64,000 bases of DNA, from contig JAILYB010000215.1 of the NCBI GenBank assembly GCA_021437785.1, positions 682,001 to 746,000 of the forward strand, read 5' to 3'. Below the pieces are notes generated by a model. The model searched no databases. It saw nothing but the letters and a program-made list of their open reading frames with translations, and was not told the DNA's origin. The stretch's first letter is position 1; the number at the start of each line of letters is the position of its first letter. Both the position numbers and the translations under genes were made by a program. This document shows positions 1-9,259 of this stretch, in pieces. This DNA comes from Rhodomyrtus psidioides (Eukaryota; Streptophyta; Magnoliopsida; Myrtales; Myrtaceae).

Positions 1-2
1 GG

Positions 3-161
3 CGACAGGATAGACCCCTCGAGCAGGCCAAACAGAAGGCTCAGAAACTGTCTTCTGGAGCAGTTTTGGCTAGAGAGGAAAAGAAGGAAATTTTGAAGGA
101 AATAGAGGAAGGGAAGGGGTGCACGAATTTTTCAGAAGCTAAGGGAGATAACCTCAAATAA
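3..161 (+). CDS. C-terminal end of an unrecognised protein (cut by window edge)
   Basis: A frame open from the first bases of the window runs 52 codons to TAA at 159-161. The peptide is hydrophilic and rich in Lys and Glu (motifs EEKKEILKEIEEG and FSEAKGDN), as expected of a helical C-terminus. I do not recognise the family. It is the only frame here that stays open to the window edge, and the DNA after its stop looks non-coding, which fits a last exon. It could be a chance frame; the start lies outside the window. Confidence 0.35.
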   Translation, partial: RQDRPLEQAKQKAQKLSSGAVLAREEKKEILKEIEEGKGCTNFSEAKGDNLK

Positions 162-393
162 TTGGGGCCAATTTATCAAGATCACAATTAATGGCAATTA
201 ATGCTTGGTTTAACCATAGGATGACACTTGGCAACCTCCAATTGGTTGCTTCATTGACTTTGACTTCCATTGACTTTCTTTGCCTTCTTCTCCAAGCAAT
301 TTCGACAGCCTCAAGATGTGGGAGAAATGACCATTTCGACCTTCGAAGATCCTTAAGGCAAAGACAAATGGGCGAGGGGTAAAACGGTCATTT
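162..393. other. Spacer before retroelement 1
   Basis: No coding signal is visible. It holds AT-rich sequence and simple CTT/TTGACTT stretches, possibly the 3' UTR of the frame ending at 161. The last bases lead into the target duplication of retroelement 1. Confidence 0.4.
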
Positions 394-398
394 GTCAT
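394..398. repeat. Target site duplication GTCAT, left copy
   Basis: GTCAT directly precedes the TG of the left LTR. The same five bases follow the CA end of the right LTR at 16728-16732. A 5-bp duplication is normal for Ty3-gypsy integration and proves that 399-16727 inserted as one unit. Confidence 0.9.
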
Positions 399-617
399 TG
401 TCGCGACCCGTCCGAAAGCGGACGCGGCTAATGGATTACCGATCGCGGGCCTTCCCCTGCACAAGGGTGCGGATCGCGGGCTTTGAATCGGCGCGGGCCC
501 TCCCAGGCCCATACCAAATCGCGGCGGGAGTATTTTTCAAAGGGATTTGACGATAACAGTCGATCGCTTTCGACCTTAGTGTGGTCGTGGTGGCATGTGC
601 AACTTGTGCATGCATTT

Positions 618-627
618 GGAGTCGCCA
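618..627 (-). other. tRNA-Arg-like motif inside the LTR
   Basis: GGAGTCGCCA repeats the last ten bases of the primer-binding site complement (13678-13687). It recurs at 13909-13918 in the right LTR, at 51500-51509 in element 3, and with one change at 32078-32087 in element 2, always within about 125-230 bases of the primer-site edge. Confidence 0.55.
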
Positions 628-1498
628 CCGGTCTTTCTTGGAGGGTAGACCGGAAACCTTATTGACCGATTGGGAGAGATCGATCAATTCTGCGGAACCA
701 GAGATTTTGGGTTCGGGGACTTGGTTACGTTGATGTCATTACCAACGCCCTTTCGGTACCTAACGCGAGTGATTTTCCCTAACTAGGATTTCATGCAGGC
801 GCAATTTTGGGTGAGGTAAGTCTGACTTTGCACATTAACCAGTTTAACATGCTCACGTAATCATAAAAAAAAATAGATGTCAATCACATAAACATCTATC
901 CTACGTGGTGATCATGGAATTATGATTTAATGGGTCTCGGGCCAATGAGACCACATTTAATCATTTTAATATTTTAATAACGGAGAGCCGCTCTTCTCTT
1001 CTTCTTGGTTTCTTGAACTCTTCAAGAATCGGGCCCCAAAGAGCTCGCCGACTTAAAAGGCTCCTCCACGTAATCCTCGTAGCATTTACATCAACAATTG
1101 ACTATGCTAAAAATAAAGATTACATGAAAAATAAAAGGAGTACGCAGCCTCCATTTAATAATTACAACCCAAAATATATAAATAATCACCATACATTCAT
1201 ACATACATCAATCACATTGATTAGGGATTTTTCCATGATCACCACCCTTCCACGTAAGTAATAAATTCACAATTTAAAACTTAGGAAGGCACAATAAAAA
1301 TTCTACGTTGAATCATATTCAGAATTTTTACGTAAAATAAGATAGCCATAAATTTTCGATTCAAAATTGATTTAGTCTCAATTTTTGCTACGTTGATTAA
1401 TTTATCATATAAAATAATCAACCTCCATTAGCCATGTAAGACGAACAATTCGTTAATACATATTGGCCATAGTATTGCAAAAATTGCAAAAAATCAAT

Positions 1499-1506
1499 TA
1501 AATGCA
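1499..1506 (+). promoter_or_regulatory. L1-box-like site TAAATGCA in LTR
   Basis: TAAATGCA matches the L1 box (TAAATGYA) bound by HD-ZIP IV proteins. The same site is at 14791-14798 in the other LTR. The element's own cargo has an HD-ZIP IV-like homeodomain, so a feedback site is conceivable. One such match in an AT-rich 3-kb LTR can also arise by chance. Confidence 0.3.
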
Positions 1507-1524
1507 CGAAAACACCTAAGGATC

Positions 1525-1549
1525 GGCTCTGATACCACTGTTGGGATCC
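1525..1549 (-). mobile_element. Ty1-copia primer site and LTR edge trapped inside the LTR
   Basis: The complement of GGCTCTGATACCA (1525-1537) is the standard tRNA-Met-i primer site, directly followed on the plus strand by TGTTGGGATCC, the reversed end of a copia-type LTR. The arrangement recurs at 14817-14841 in the other LTR, so the fragment was built into the master element before this insertion. It probably supplies the nearby TATA box. Confidence 0.6.
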
Positions 1550-1956
1550 ACGTAACACGTAGCGGAAATAAATAACAACCCATACATGTATCTCCAGAGG
1601 CGTACTTCGTGCATTTCAATCGAAAAAAATCACAAAGCCTCAAAGGGAGTAAATGGATTACCTCTCGTAGCGTGCTTGAACGGAGGTGTCGGTTCGATGT
1701 TCTTCGATCTCAGCCTCCACAAGTGTTAGGCATCTAGTTCGGACGCACCACCAATTGACGAAACGGGGAGACGACTAATAACTCCACAACAATTGTGCTA
1801 GCAATATGCGGAATCAATATTCTGAACTTAGTATATTTTGCTCACTCAAGATTATGAGAATATAGAGAGTGTTTGTGTTCTTCTCTCTAAGCTCTCAAAA
1901 ATTTGCACACTCTACAAAATGTCTCTCCCCTTCCAACCTCAAAACTCTTGCCATCC

Positions 1957-1963
1957 TTTTATA
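1957..1963 (-). promoter_or_regulatory. TATA box in left LTR
   Basis: The minus strand reads GGCTATAAAAGGATGG, a strong plant TATA box, inside the copia-like part of the LTR. Transcription from this copy would run leftward, out of the element. The functional copy for the element's own RNA is at 15249-15255. Confidence 0.6.
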
Positions 1964-1984
1964 GCCAAAAATACCTTCCAATAA

Positions 1985-2390
1985 ATTGTATTTAAAAATA
2001 GCACTAACAATTATAAATTATATCTAAAAATAGCACTCACAAATAAATGACATTTAAAAATAGCACTAACAATAGCACTCACAATTTATAATACAAAAAT
2101 GCTATTTAAAAATAGCACTAACAATAGCACTCACAATTTATAATACAAAAATGCTATTTAAAAATAGCACTAACAATTATAAATTCTATCTAATAATAGC
2201 ACTCACAATTTATGATAAATAAATGTCATTTAAAAATAGCACTAACAATAGCACTCACAATTTATGATAAATAAATGTCATTTAAAAATAGCACTAACAA
2301 TAGCACTCACAATTTATAATACAAAAAATGCTATTTAAAAATAGCACTAGCAATAGCACTCACAATACAAAAATGCTAAAAAAAAGGCAC
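1985..2390. repeat. AT-rich tandem array in left LTR
   Basis: Degenerate repeats of about 52 bp built on ATAGCACTAACAATAGCACT and TTTAAAAATAGCAC. The homologous array in the right LTR is about 790 bp; this copy-number difference accounts for almost all of the 397-bp length difference between the LTRs. Confidence 0.8.
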
Positions 2391-3039
2391 TAACAAAGGT
2401 GTTAAAAATAATAACCATTATTATTATTACAAGAGTTAAAGAGGTTACCAAACAGTACAAATATGCATAACGTATAAATACGTATGACGTATAAATACGT
2501 AGAGCATACGTATACATCCGTGAAACCGGGGACTAATTGAAAGAAAAATGTGCAATTAAGCCCTTTTGGTAAAAATTGATTAAATTGGAGGGCAAATTGA
2601 CCTAATTGCACTTTAAGACTTTAGAATCCAATGTCATAGCTTATAAAAAGTGAGAATTGAAAACTAAAAGACTCGAAAATGATTTTTTTTAGGCTCGGTT
2701 CGGGTTTATGTTTGTAAAGGAACATATTGACCCGAGCCGAATTTTTGAGATTTAAAGTGACACACTTGAAGAGGAAATTAAAACAAAATTATCGAATATT
2801 TTTGGGTATTTTTCTGACCACGAATGGTATTTTTCTGATTTTTTGGGTATTTTTATAATTAAATAAACTCGAAAAATATTAAAAATACCGAAAAATATTT
2901 TTTGTTCAAAATTGGTTCCTAAGGTTAAACCAAAGCTTCCAAAGTTGATTTTGTGATTTTATGACCTTTTTTTATATTTTTAATTAATTTTAAAGAATAA
3001 AAATCACAATAATAAATGGTAAAAACTCAGGTGTCAACA

Positions 3040-3100
3040 GCTGCCCCTCTTTGAGAGGAATCTCGTTAGAGGTTTCTCTCAAAGATAAGGTGGCACCTGA
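3040..3100 (-). other. Polypurine tract and conserved stem-loops at the 3' LTR junction
   Basis: On the minus strand AAAGAGGGGCAGC directly precedes the LTR start TGTTGACACC and is the likely second-strand primer. TCTTTGAGAG and CTCTCAAAGA flank a short loop and form a perfect 10-bp stem. Outside it TCAGGTG in the LTR edge can pair with CACCTGA near 3092-3100. The same two-stem layout occurs at 24981-25065 and 44205-44285 with different bases. Confidence 0.65.
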
Positions 3101-3477
3101 TTCCTAACCGACTCAACTGGGAAAATGAGAGAAGAAATGTTATAACATCGGATCCTTAAGCCTATTGATAAAAGCTCAAATCAATCCCCGGTTTGCTCTA
3201 ACCATTTGAACATGGGCCGAAGTGAGAGAGGCTTACCTGAAGCTCACCTGTTGGATGCTGCCGGTTGCGACGACTTTCAAGAAGATGCCTAGGACTCGTC
3301 ATTCAGAATATCCTAGGGAGATTAAGCTCTGACCTGTATGGTAGGTCATACCATGATGGGATTCCTAACTTGTAGGAACCTAAGGAAGGCGCATCCCACG
3401 CTTTGGGATTTGCCAAGGATTTTGATCCGTATGGTGGATCAGACCTTTGTGTTGATCCTTACTGCGATATTTATCAA

Positions 3478-3920
3478 TGAGTTGACCCTTATGGCGGTTT
3501 CTACCAATGAATTGACCCTTATGGCGGTTTCTACCATATGTGATCCCTCAGGCGGTTTCTACCTTGGTTTGACCCTTCAGGCGGTTTCTACCTTGAGTTG
3601 ACCCTTCAGGCGGTTTCTACCTTGGTTTGACCCTTCAGGCGGTTTCTACCTTGAGTTGACCCTTCAGGCGGTTTCTACCTTTGATTTGACCCTTCAGGCG
3701 GTTTCTACCTTGTGTTGACCCTTCAGGCGGTATCTACCATGTGTTGACCCTTCAGGCGGTATCTACCTTGTGTTGACCCTTCAGGCGGTATCTACCTTCA
3801 TTTGACCCTTCAGGCGGTATCTACCTTTGATTTGACCCTTCAGGCGGTTTCTACCTTTGTTTTGACCCTTCAGGCGGTTTCTACCATTGTTTGACCCTTC
3901 AGGCGGTATCTACCTTTGTT
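3478..3920. repeat. About 24-bp tandem repeats (TTGACCCTTCAGGCGG unit), element 1
   Basis: About 18 head-to-tail units of TTGACCCTTCAGGCGG followed by TTTCTACC or TATCTACC and a variable linker. Element 3 has about seven of the same unit at 44672-44850. They sit in the 3' noncoding region, where Tat/Ogre elements often hold hypervariable tandem repeats. The frame through them is not a gene. Confidence 0.85.
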
Positions 3921-3924
3921 TTTA

Positions 3925-4045
3925 TTTGAAAAGGGGTCTCATGACGAGGGTTCTCCACGTCCGTTGAGATTTCCTTGATATTTTTGAAAAGGGTGTCCTA
4001 GGACGAGGGTTCTCCACGTCTGTTGGGACAGTTTGTTGACTTCTT
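3925..4045. repeat. Two copies of a roughly 58-bp repeat (GAGGGTTCTCCACGTC unit)
   Basis: Two units containing AAAAGGGGTCTCATGACGAG or its variant, then GAGGGTTCTCCACGTC. Element 3 carries about nine copies at 44860-45355, so this array has expanded or contracted independently in each element. Confidence 0.75.
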
Positions 4046-6720
4046 TTGAAAAAGGGTTCTATCCTCACACCTTTTTTTGAAAGATCCCGAAATTTGCCGG
4101 GAATTCAGTTTTGAAGCAGAGAAAGATTTTATTTTGACAAAGCTTCATTTGATTCTGTTGAGGCGACATTCTGGGAGCTGTGTTCTCCAGGTATCCTGCA
4201 GAAAGTTCAAACCTGAAAGATTTTTCTTCACCCAGAAAACGTTAGTAATCTTTGGGAAGACCACGGCTGTCCATTTGACAAAAACCGTATGACTTAAGTT
4301 TTAATCGTGAAATGTGCATTTTGATGCTGGAGGTTATCCAAAGCATTCTTGCAACATGCAAATGTGATCACAAATCCCTTGCACGGAAAATCTGGACCAA
4401 CAGTTTGAAAATTCCAAAAAGAGTTTGTTCAAAACACCAACTGGAATATTTCTCGACAATGAGGTCTTCTCACCTATTTTGAGATAGTGGTTTTTATAGG
4501 GGATGCACTCAATTCCCTACTAACCTGTGCCTAGGTTTTAGGCTCATTCGCAGCGCATACATTTTGATCGGTCGGGAGGTCTTCCACGGGACCGTAATGT
4601 TGGGCTTGGATATTGGTCTTCAAGGGGGACTCACTTTTGAGTCAAGGTCATTGAATGAAAGTTTTCACCATCTGCTCCGGGTTTACAAGTCAAGAACCCT
4701 GCAAAATGAGAAAGAAATATTCTTGCTCGTACTTCTTCGAGCTAAGCTATATGTTAACCTAAGTGTCTTAGTCAGAGAAGACTGTTTCAGGGTTATGATG
4801 TTGGTAGGATTGGGGACCGAAAAAAGGCTTGTTTTTGGCCCAGAATTTATGAGATGATTGACATTGGTGATCATTGCAAACTTGTCACATGTCTTTTCCA
4901 TTCTTCATCTTCATTTTTGAGGTGTGCAACCGCTTTTGAGGTGTGCACAAGTCCTTTAGAGAACGTCTCTTGTGGTATTAAGAGATTGACAATTCTGTCC
5001 ATGTTTTTGCACCACGGCTGACATCATTTGGGGAGCAGTCTTCTTGATCTGACTTCTTTATGGGTTTTTCTCTCTTCCCAACTAGGCTTTATTGGGGATC
5101 AATCAAACAGTTTTCACGAGCATCGGCCTTGCTTTTACCAGGCACTTTGCTTTTTCTTGATGCTGGGGATTTTTTCTTTGTTGAAATCCCGCCTTTTCTT
5201 TTCCTTTGGAACTACGATGTTCAGAAAATTGTGCTAGATATACAACTCGAATCATAGCACATTTAAACGCCGATATGAGATTTTTCTATAAATCCCATCT
5301 CTTGATTTCTTCCGTTCTTGGAGTGATGCAGTTTCCATCTTGAAACATCCCATGATCACCAACAGGGGTTTATGAAATGAATTTGCAGGCTCAACTTGGC
5401 TGTGCAAAGGATATGGTGTGTGGGATAGAGAAATGAATGCTTCTCGTCATCCTATGGCACTTGGATTACCATATAAACAACACACAAAGATTAATGTTAG
5501 TCCGAGCAAGAAAATTTCTGACCATTTTCTCCTGATGCCGCTGGACTCACCTCCATTTTGCCCCGATGTGGGGTGGTTCTTGACAGGGTTAAGAATGAAA
5601 ACCGTCGTTCAAAGGGTTTATCAACGGTCACCTGTAGTGTTTGAGGGATATGAAACGAATGCCTCCGTCATCCCAACCCATGTAATCGTTGCGAATAATC
5701 CCTACTTCCGTAGGTCCAGATTTTGCTATCTGATCCGCTCCACTTCTCTCCAGTGTGTGTAGGACGTGTTTGGACTAGGCTTTGCCTCTTTTCTTTTGAG
5801 AAAACGTCCTTTTAAAAGTCTTGAACTTTTGATTGGAAAAAATCTCTTTCATTTTCTCCAAAAATTTTACCCGTCAAGGGGATTTTATGATGCACCATGC
5901 ATGTTCTTATTCATGTTCAGATAACCTCCTGTTTTAAGACATGAATGCCAATGAAGTTTGAATTCTATGTCTTTTCTAGACATTAGATTCTGAAAGCTTT
6001 TCTTTTTATTTAACACCTTCAATGGATTGGGGAAAATGATACTTACCTGTCCCCCGTGGCCGAAAATCCCTGAAAATGCAGAAGAAACATGTTATTGTAT
6101 GTTCGTGAATTTTTCAAAAAATTAGAACGATACATCTTACCCTTGGTCGTGTGCCCCTGCGAGTGCACACAGGTTGTGACAATCTGTCCTCCTTGATGGT
6201 GAGTCCCTATCAAGGATAAATAACAAGTGTTAACTCATATTCCCAAATTGAAGACAAATTGGGACGATACAACTTTACTCTTGGTTCTCATCCCGTTCTG
6301 ACGTCGCGTATTGATATGAACCACGTCTATCAAATCCGCTTATCCATGCTTGGAATATTTGCAATATCAATGGTTCAGCTGCCCCCGGTTGGGCAACGTC
6401 TGTTTTGTTATTTGAACAGATGGCTCCTTGAGTGATTTATCCACGTTTATCACCTGAGAAGGGAAAGAAATGAGACATTACTTTGGTATGCGATAGAAGA
6501 TCGTTTAGGAACGATACATCGTTTTACCAAATAGGTGGCTTCGCGGCCAAACGTATTTCGTGTTGAAGGGGTAGATCCCATTATGCTCAGTGGGTGATAA
6601 TTATGGTTCATGGAACTTGCTCCACGGATTAAGTGATTAATCCACGGCCTTCGGCTTGAAGATGCTCAAAGGGTGATGTTGACACTCACGCGCAATTAGT
6701 TCTAGATATTAATGAAAGAT
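4046..6720 (-). other. 3' noncoding region of element 1, shared with elements 2 and 3
   Basis: No ORF is supported. Sequence to about 6290 aligns with 45360-47565 of element 3 and in part with 26900-28700 of element 2, including the phrase CATCGGCCTTGCTTTTACCA (5122) and primer-like AT-rich tracts. Homology to element 3 stops near 6290 and the stretch to 6720 is specific to element 1. Confidence 0.6.
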
Positions 6721-6734
6721 GTTCCCGTGGGAAC
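6721..6734. promoter_or_regulatory. Palindrome GTTCCCGTGGGAAC downstream of HD-GARP1
   Basis: A perfect 14-bp palindrome about 110 bases beyond the stop codon of HD-GARP1. The second gene has a diverged form, GTTCCCATAGGAAC, at 9147-9160, about 100 bases after its stop. Both lie in homologous 3' flanks, so the palindrome has survived the divergence. A 3' RNA hairpin or protein site is possible. Confidence 0.4.
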
Positions 6735-6845
6735 CTTACAGTGCGATCAACAACATATGCAATAGGATTATTCAACCCCTTTTCTCGAAGCATTTTTCAT
6801 CGAGTAGCCATGCCTTGCATCAGACGTTTGATCACCGGCCTCGCG

Positions 6846-8498
6846 TCACCACTGCGATGGTCCTCCGGCTCCAAATTGATCGAGCCAAAGATTGAACTCA
6901 TCGCCAAGGAAATTGCTCGGGTCTTCGAGCCATTGATGTTCAAGTTGGGTATCAACGATTGTTGGGGGCAGATTTCTTTCATTGCCTTCGTTGTGAGGGA
7001 TTGGAGTTTTTGAGCTGGAACCTTCATCATTGCCCTGTTGGGGTTGAGACATACATTCCTGAAAAGTATTGATCCAAGTGTCCAGCTCCTCATCAAGGAG
7101 ATCACCTGTTCTTTCTAGCCCTTGGTGCCCAGATTGGGTGTCGTCGACTGCAGGCGAGGGATTCCTCTCTTTGCTCTCGCCGTGAGCAATTTGACCCCTC
7201 GAATTGGAACTTCCTCCAATGACCGGCAGGTTCATATGTGCACTCTCTACCAATGCCAGATCCACTTCAAGGACAGCATTAATGACTGATTCGCGCTCAA
7301 ACTGAGGAATCTCTATGTGCTGGAACTGTGGCATATACTCCTGAGGAGTATTGAGATAGCTCGGCGGAGCATTCTGATTTGGGTTAGAGGAGTCGCTGAC
7401 ACGACTGCTAATCCCGTCATTGCTGAAACACGGTTGGGTGCTCTTGGCCCTCCAATCATCATGGTTGTAACTCTGCCCAGCACTTGAGCTCCAACTGACT
7501 TTATGATGGTTTAACGCTATCCTTCCATCCCTTAGCAATCTCCTATAGTACTTGAGGTGAGACTCAACGTTAATTCTAGAGAGCCCCGGCACATTCATAA
7601 TCTCGAGTATGCGTAGTGGGCTAGCCGAATCAACTCCCAGCTCTCGAATTGCATCAACAAATTTGGTGTGAAGCTCATAGGTCCAGTAAAACCTTGTTCT
7701 CTTATCACCCAAAATATCGTCAATACTTCGGTAGCTATTCTCTACGGGATCTAGTCGTTTCAAAAGTTGTCCAGGGAGGGACTCACCGACTTTGGATTGG
7801 CTGGCTGCGACAGCGAGTTCGTCATTAAGAGAATTCCCCCTGTGATGATTCATATCCCATTTCTCATAGGATGTTGGTGTTGATCCTATGGTGTTGACTT
7901 GCTCATGCAGATCTCCGGCGGTATCTGGCTGTGTCGGAAAATGCTGTGGAGAATACGGTAACAACTGAGCGTTATTCGTCAACAGGGATGGTTCATCGAG
8001 GAACACCTCGCCGAGGACAACAGGATTACCACAATTAAGGCAGGTGGCCTTGGTCAGAGCTTCCTTATATCTCGCGCTTTCAGCTTGAAGCTTCTCATTC
8101 TCCTCCTTCAGGACCAGTAACTCATGGTCTGCGTATTGCTGTTTCACCCGGGTTCGTTTGTTGGCGAACCAAAACTTGACCTTCGAAAGCTCCAATCCTA
8201 TCTTTCGGCTCAACTCCATTTTCTGTTGTCTGCTTGGAGTGGGGCATTCATTGAAGAAAGCTTCGAGCTCTCGGATTTGGCCTGGAGTGTGGCGTTGTAG
8301 TTGCTTCCTTTTCCGACTCCGGTCATCATTGTATACTCCTTCTTCGTAGCTGAAACCTAGAATTTCATCGCTGGAGGAGTCAGTCTCTATGGCCTTCGGG
8401 CAGGATTCAGCTCCAGGATCTTCAAAGTCTCCCAGCAGTTCGTGCTCAGAAATGTCCAGGTCGGGCGTTTCTAGCAGATGGGAATAACTTTTAAACAT
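6846..8498 (-). CDS. HD-GARP1: homeodomain-zipper-GARP chimeric transcription factor
   Basis: A predicted nuclear DNA-binding protein of 550 aa from the first in-frame ATG at 8498; the frame itself is open from about 8570. Numbering from 8546 (566 residues): homeodomain about 78-137 with helix 3 WFANKR, keeping Trp48, Phe49, Asn51 and Arg53 but with Ala for the usual Gln50; HD-ZIP IV-type zipper-loop-zipper about 140-190 with the CLNC cysteines C169 and C172; then about 90 residues of linker; GARP (Myb-like) domain about 281-340 with ELHTKFVDAI, NVPGLSR and VESHLKYYR, closest in style to type-B ARRs. No START or receiver domain is seen. The tail holds a duplicated acidic-aromatic block (455-497 and 518-560), a possible activation region. 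It lies in element-sense orientation inside element 1, downstream of its diverged copy. Domain calls are strong; function and expression are inferred. Confidence 0.85.
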   Translation of the reverse strand: MFKSYSHLLETPDLDISEHELLGDFEDPGAESCPKAIETDSSSDEILGFSYEEGVYNDDRSRKRKQLQRHTPGQIRELEAFFNECPTPSRQQKMELSRKIGLELSKVKFWFANKRTRVKQQYADHELLVLKEENEKLQAESARYKEALTKATCLNCGNPVVLGEVFLDEPSLLTNNAQLLPYSPQHFPTQPDTAGDLHEQVNTIGSTPTSYEKWDMNHHRGNSLNDELAVAASQSKVGESLPGQLLKRLDPVENSYRSIDDILGDKRTRFYWTYELHTKFVDAIRELGVDSASPLRILEIMNVPGLSRINVESHLKYYRRLLRDGRIALNHHKVSWSSSAGQSYNHDDWRAKSTQPCFSNDGISSRVSDSSNPNQNAPPSYLNTPQEYMPQFQHIEIPQFERESVINAVLEVDLALVESAHMNLPVIGGSSNSRGQIAHGESKERNPSPAVDDTQSGHQGLERTGDLLDEELDTWINTFQECMSQPQQGNDEGSSSKTPIPHNEGNERNLPPTIVDTQLEHQWLEDPSNFLGDEFNLWLDQFGAGGPSQW

Positions 8499-9146
8499 GA
8501 TGGATCGGGGTATCTCGGGCTGATCTAGTTCACTCAGCTTTCTCAATTCGCTCTTACGTGTTTGCTCACTCTAGAAATTTTCTCAAGTGATTGTGCGTGT
8601 CCTGGAACCGTCCTTCAGGCTGCATATGAAGACCAGCAAGCAAGCGCTCCTCCCGAGATCCTGCAATTACTCATCGTCTGTATTCCCCTTTCTTTTTCCT
8701 CGTGATAGGATCACAAACTCACTTGCATTGATTCGATTTCATCGAGTAATGCGCTCGTCCCCTAGTTCAGTCTTCAAAGTGGTGGGTCTACAATCTTTCG
8801 GCGCCTTTTATGATTTTCTAGGCCCGAGAACGTGGGGAGCAGCGGTGGACCCGCAATTAATGACTCTGTTTAATTCATTTAGCTCCATGGGAATTAACGC
8901 TATGATCTTCTCTCAACCCCTTTTCATCGTTCAAACGAAAGTGGCATTTTCCCTGTGCTTGCTGTTACTCTTCATTTCAGCATCCCGGGCGCTTGGTGAG
9001 GAATGAGTTCGTAGCCACTCAAAATTTTAAAGACCGTCTCTGGTTTCAGACTTAATCTAACAAGGGATCATCACAACTGAGCATGACGATGTTCGTCGAT
9101 AGCGTTGGTTTTCATACATAATTAACTATAGCCATTAAAGAAAAAT
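8499..9146. other. Interval between the two HD-GARP genes
   Basis: The first 100 or so bases upstream of HD-GARP1 (8547-8680) align with those upstream of HD-GARP2 (10658-10780), for example CTCAAGTGATTGTGCGTGT against TTCGAGTGACTCTGCATGT. In both, a TAG lies immediately before AGTGAGCA at the start of the open frame. The rest shows no gene; plus-strand ORFs here look like chance frames. Confidence 0.55.
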
Positions 9147-9160
9147 GTTCCCATAGGAAC
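9147..9160. promoter_or_regulatory. Near-palindrome GTTCCCATAGGAAC downstream of HD-GARP2
   Basis: The counterpart of the palindrome at 6721-6734, flanked on the minus strand by TGTAAAG and ATTTTTCTTTAATG, which also match the HD-GARP1 3' flank. It shows that the tandem duplication included 3' sequence. Confidence 0.4.
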
Positions 9161-9259
9161 TTTACAATGGATAAAAAGAGTGATCCACTCGTGAACATGC
9201 TCTTCTTCCTATGGGTGTTCGTAGTGACCGACCCATCGTGCCCCGAGCTAGGTGCTAGA

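Larger units (their letters stand above)
399..3039 (-). repeat. LTR of element 1 (3' LTR in element sense), 2641 bp
   Basis: Begins TGTCGCGACCC and ends GTGTCAACA on the plus strand. Apart from homopolymer length changes, one or two point differences and a shorter AT-rich tandem array, it matches the right LTR at 13690-16727. ORFs inside it occur identically in the other LTR and are not genes. Confidence 0.93.

Noticed and set aside
428..687. Small ORFs at the LTR start (repeated at 13719-13978)
   Set aside because: Identical in both LTRs and overlapping in several frames; explained by the LTR.
3478..3920. CRISPR-like regular repeats
   Set aside because: Plant DNA, variable linkers of a few bases instead of unique spacers, no cas genes; a tandem repeat of a retroelement.
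4564..4857. 97-codon plus frame matched by one at 45875-46165
   Set aside because: Begins with TTG, is antisense to the elements, is broken in element 2 and by small indels in element 3; similarity follows from shared noncoding DNA.
8587..9006. 139-codon plus ORF between the HD-GARP genes
   Set aside because: No recognisable motif, start is ATT or similar, and the region partly matches the upstream flank of HD-GARP2; likely a chance frame.
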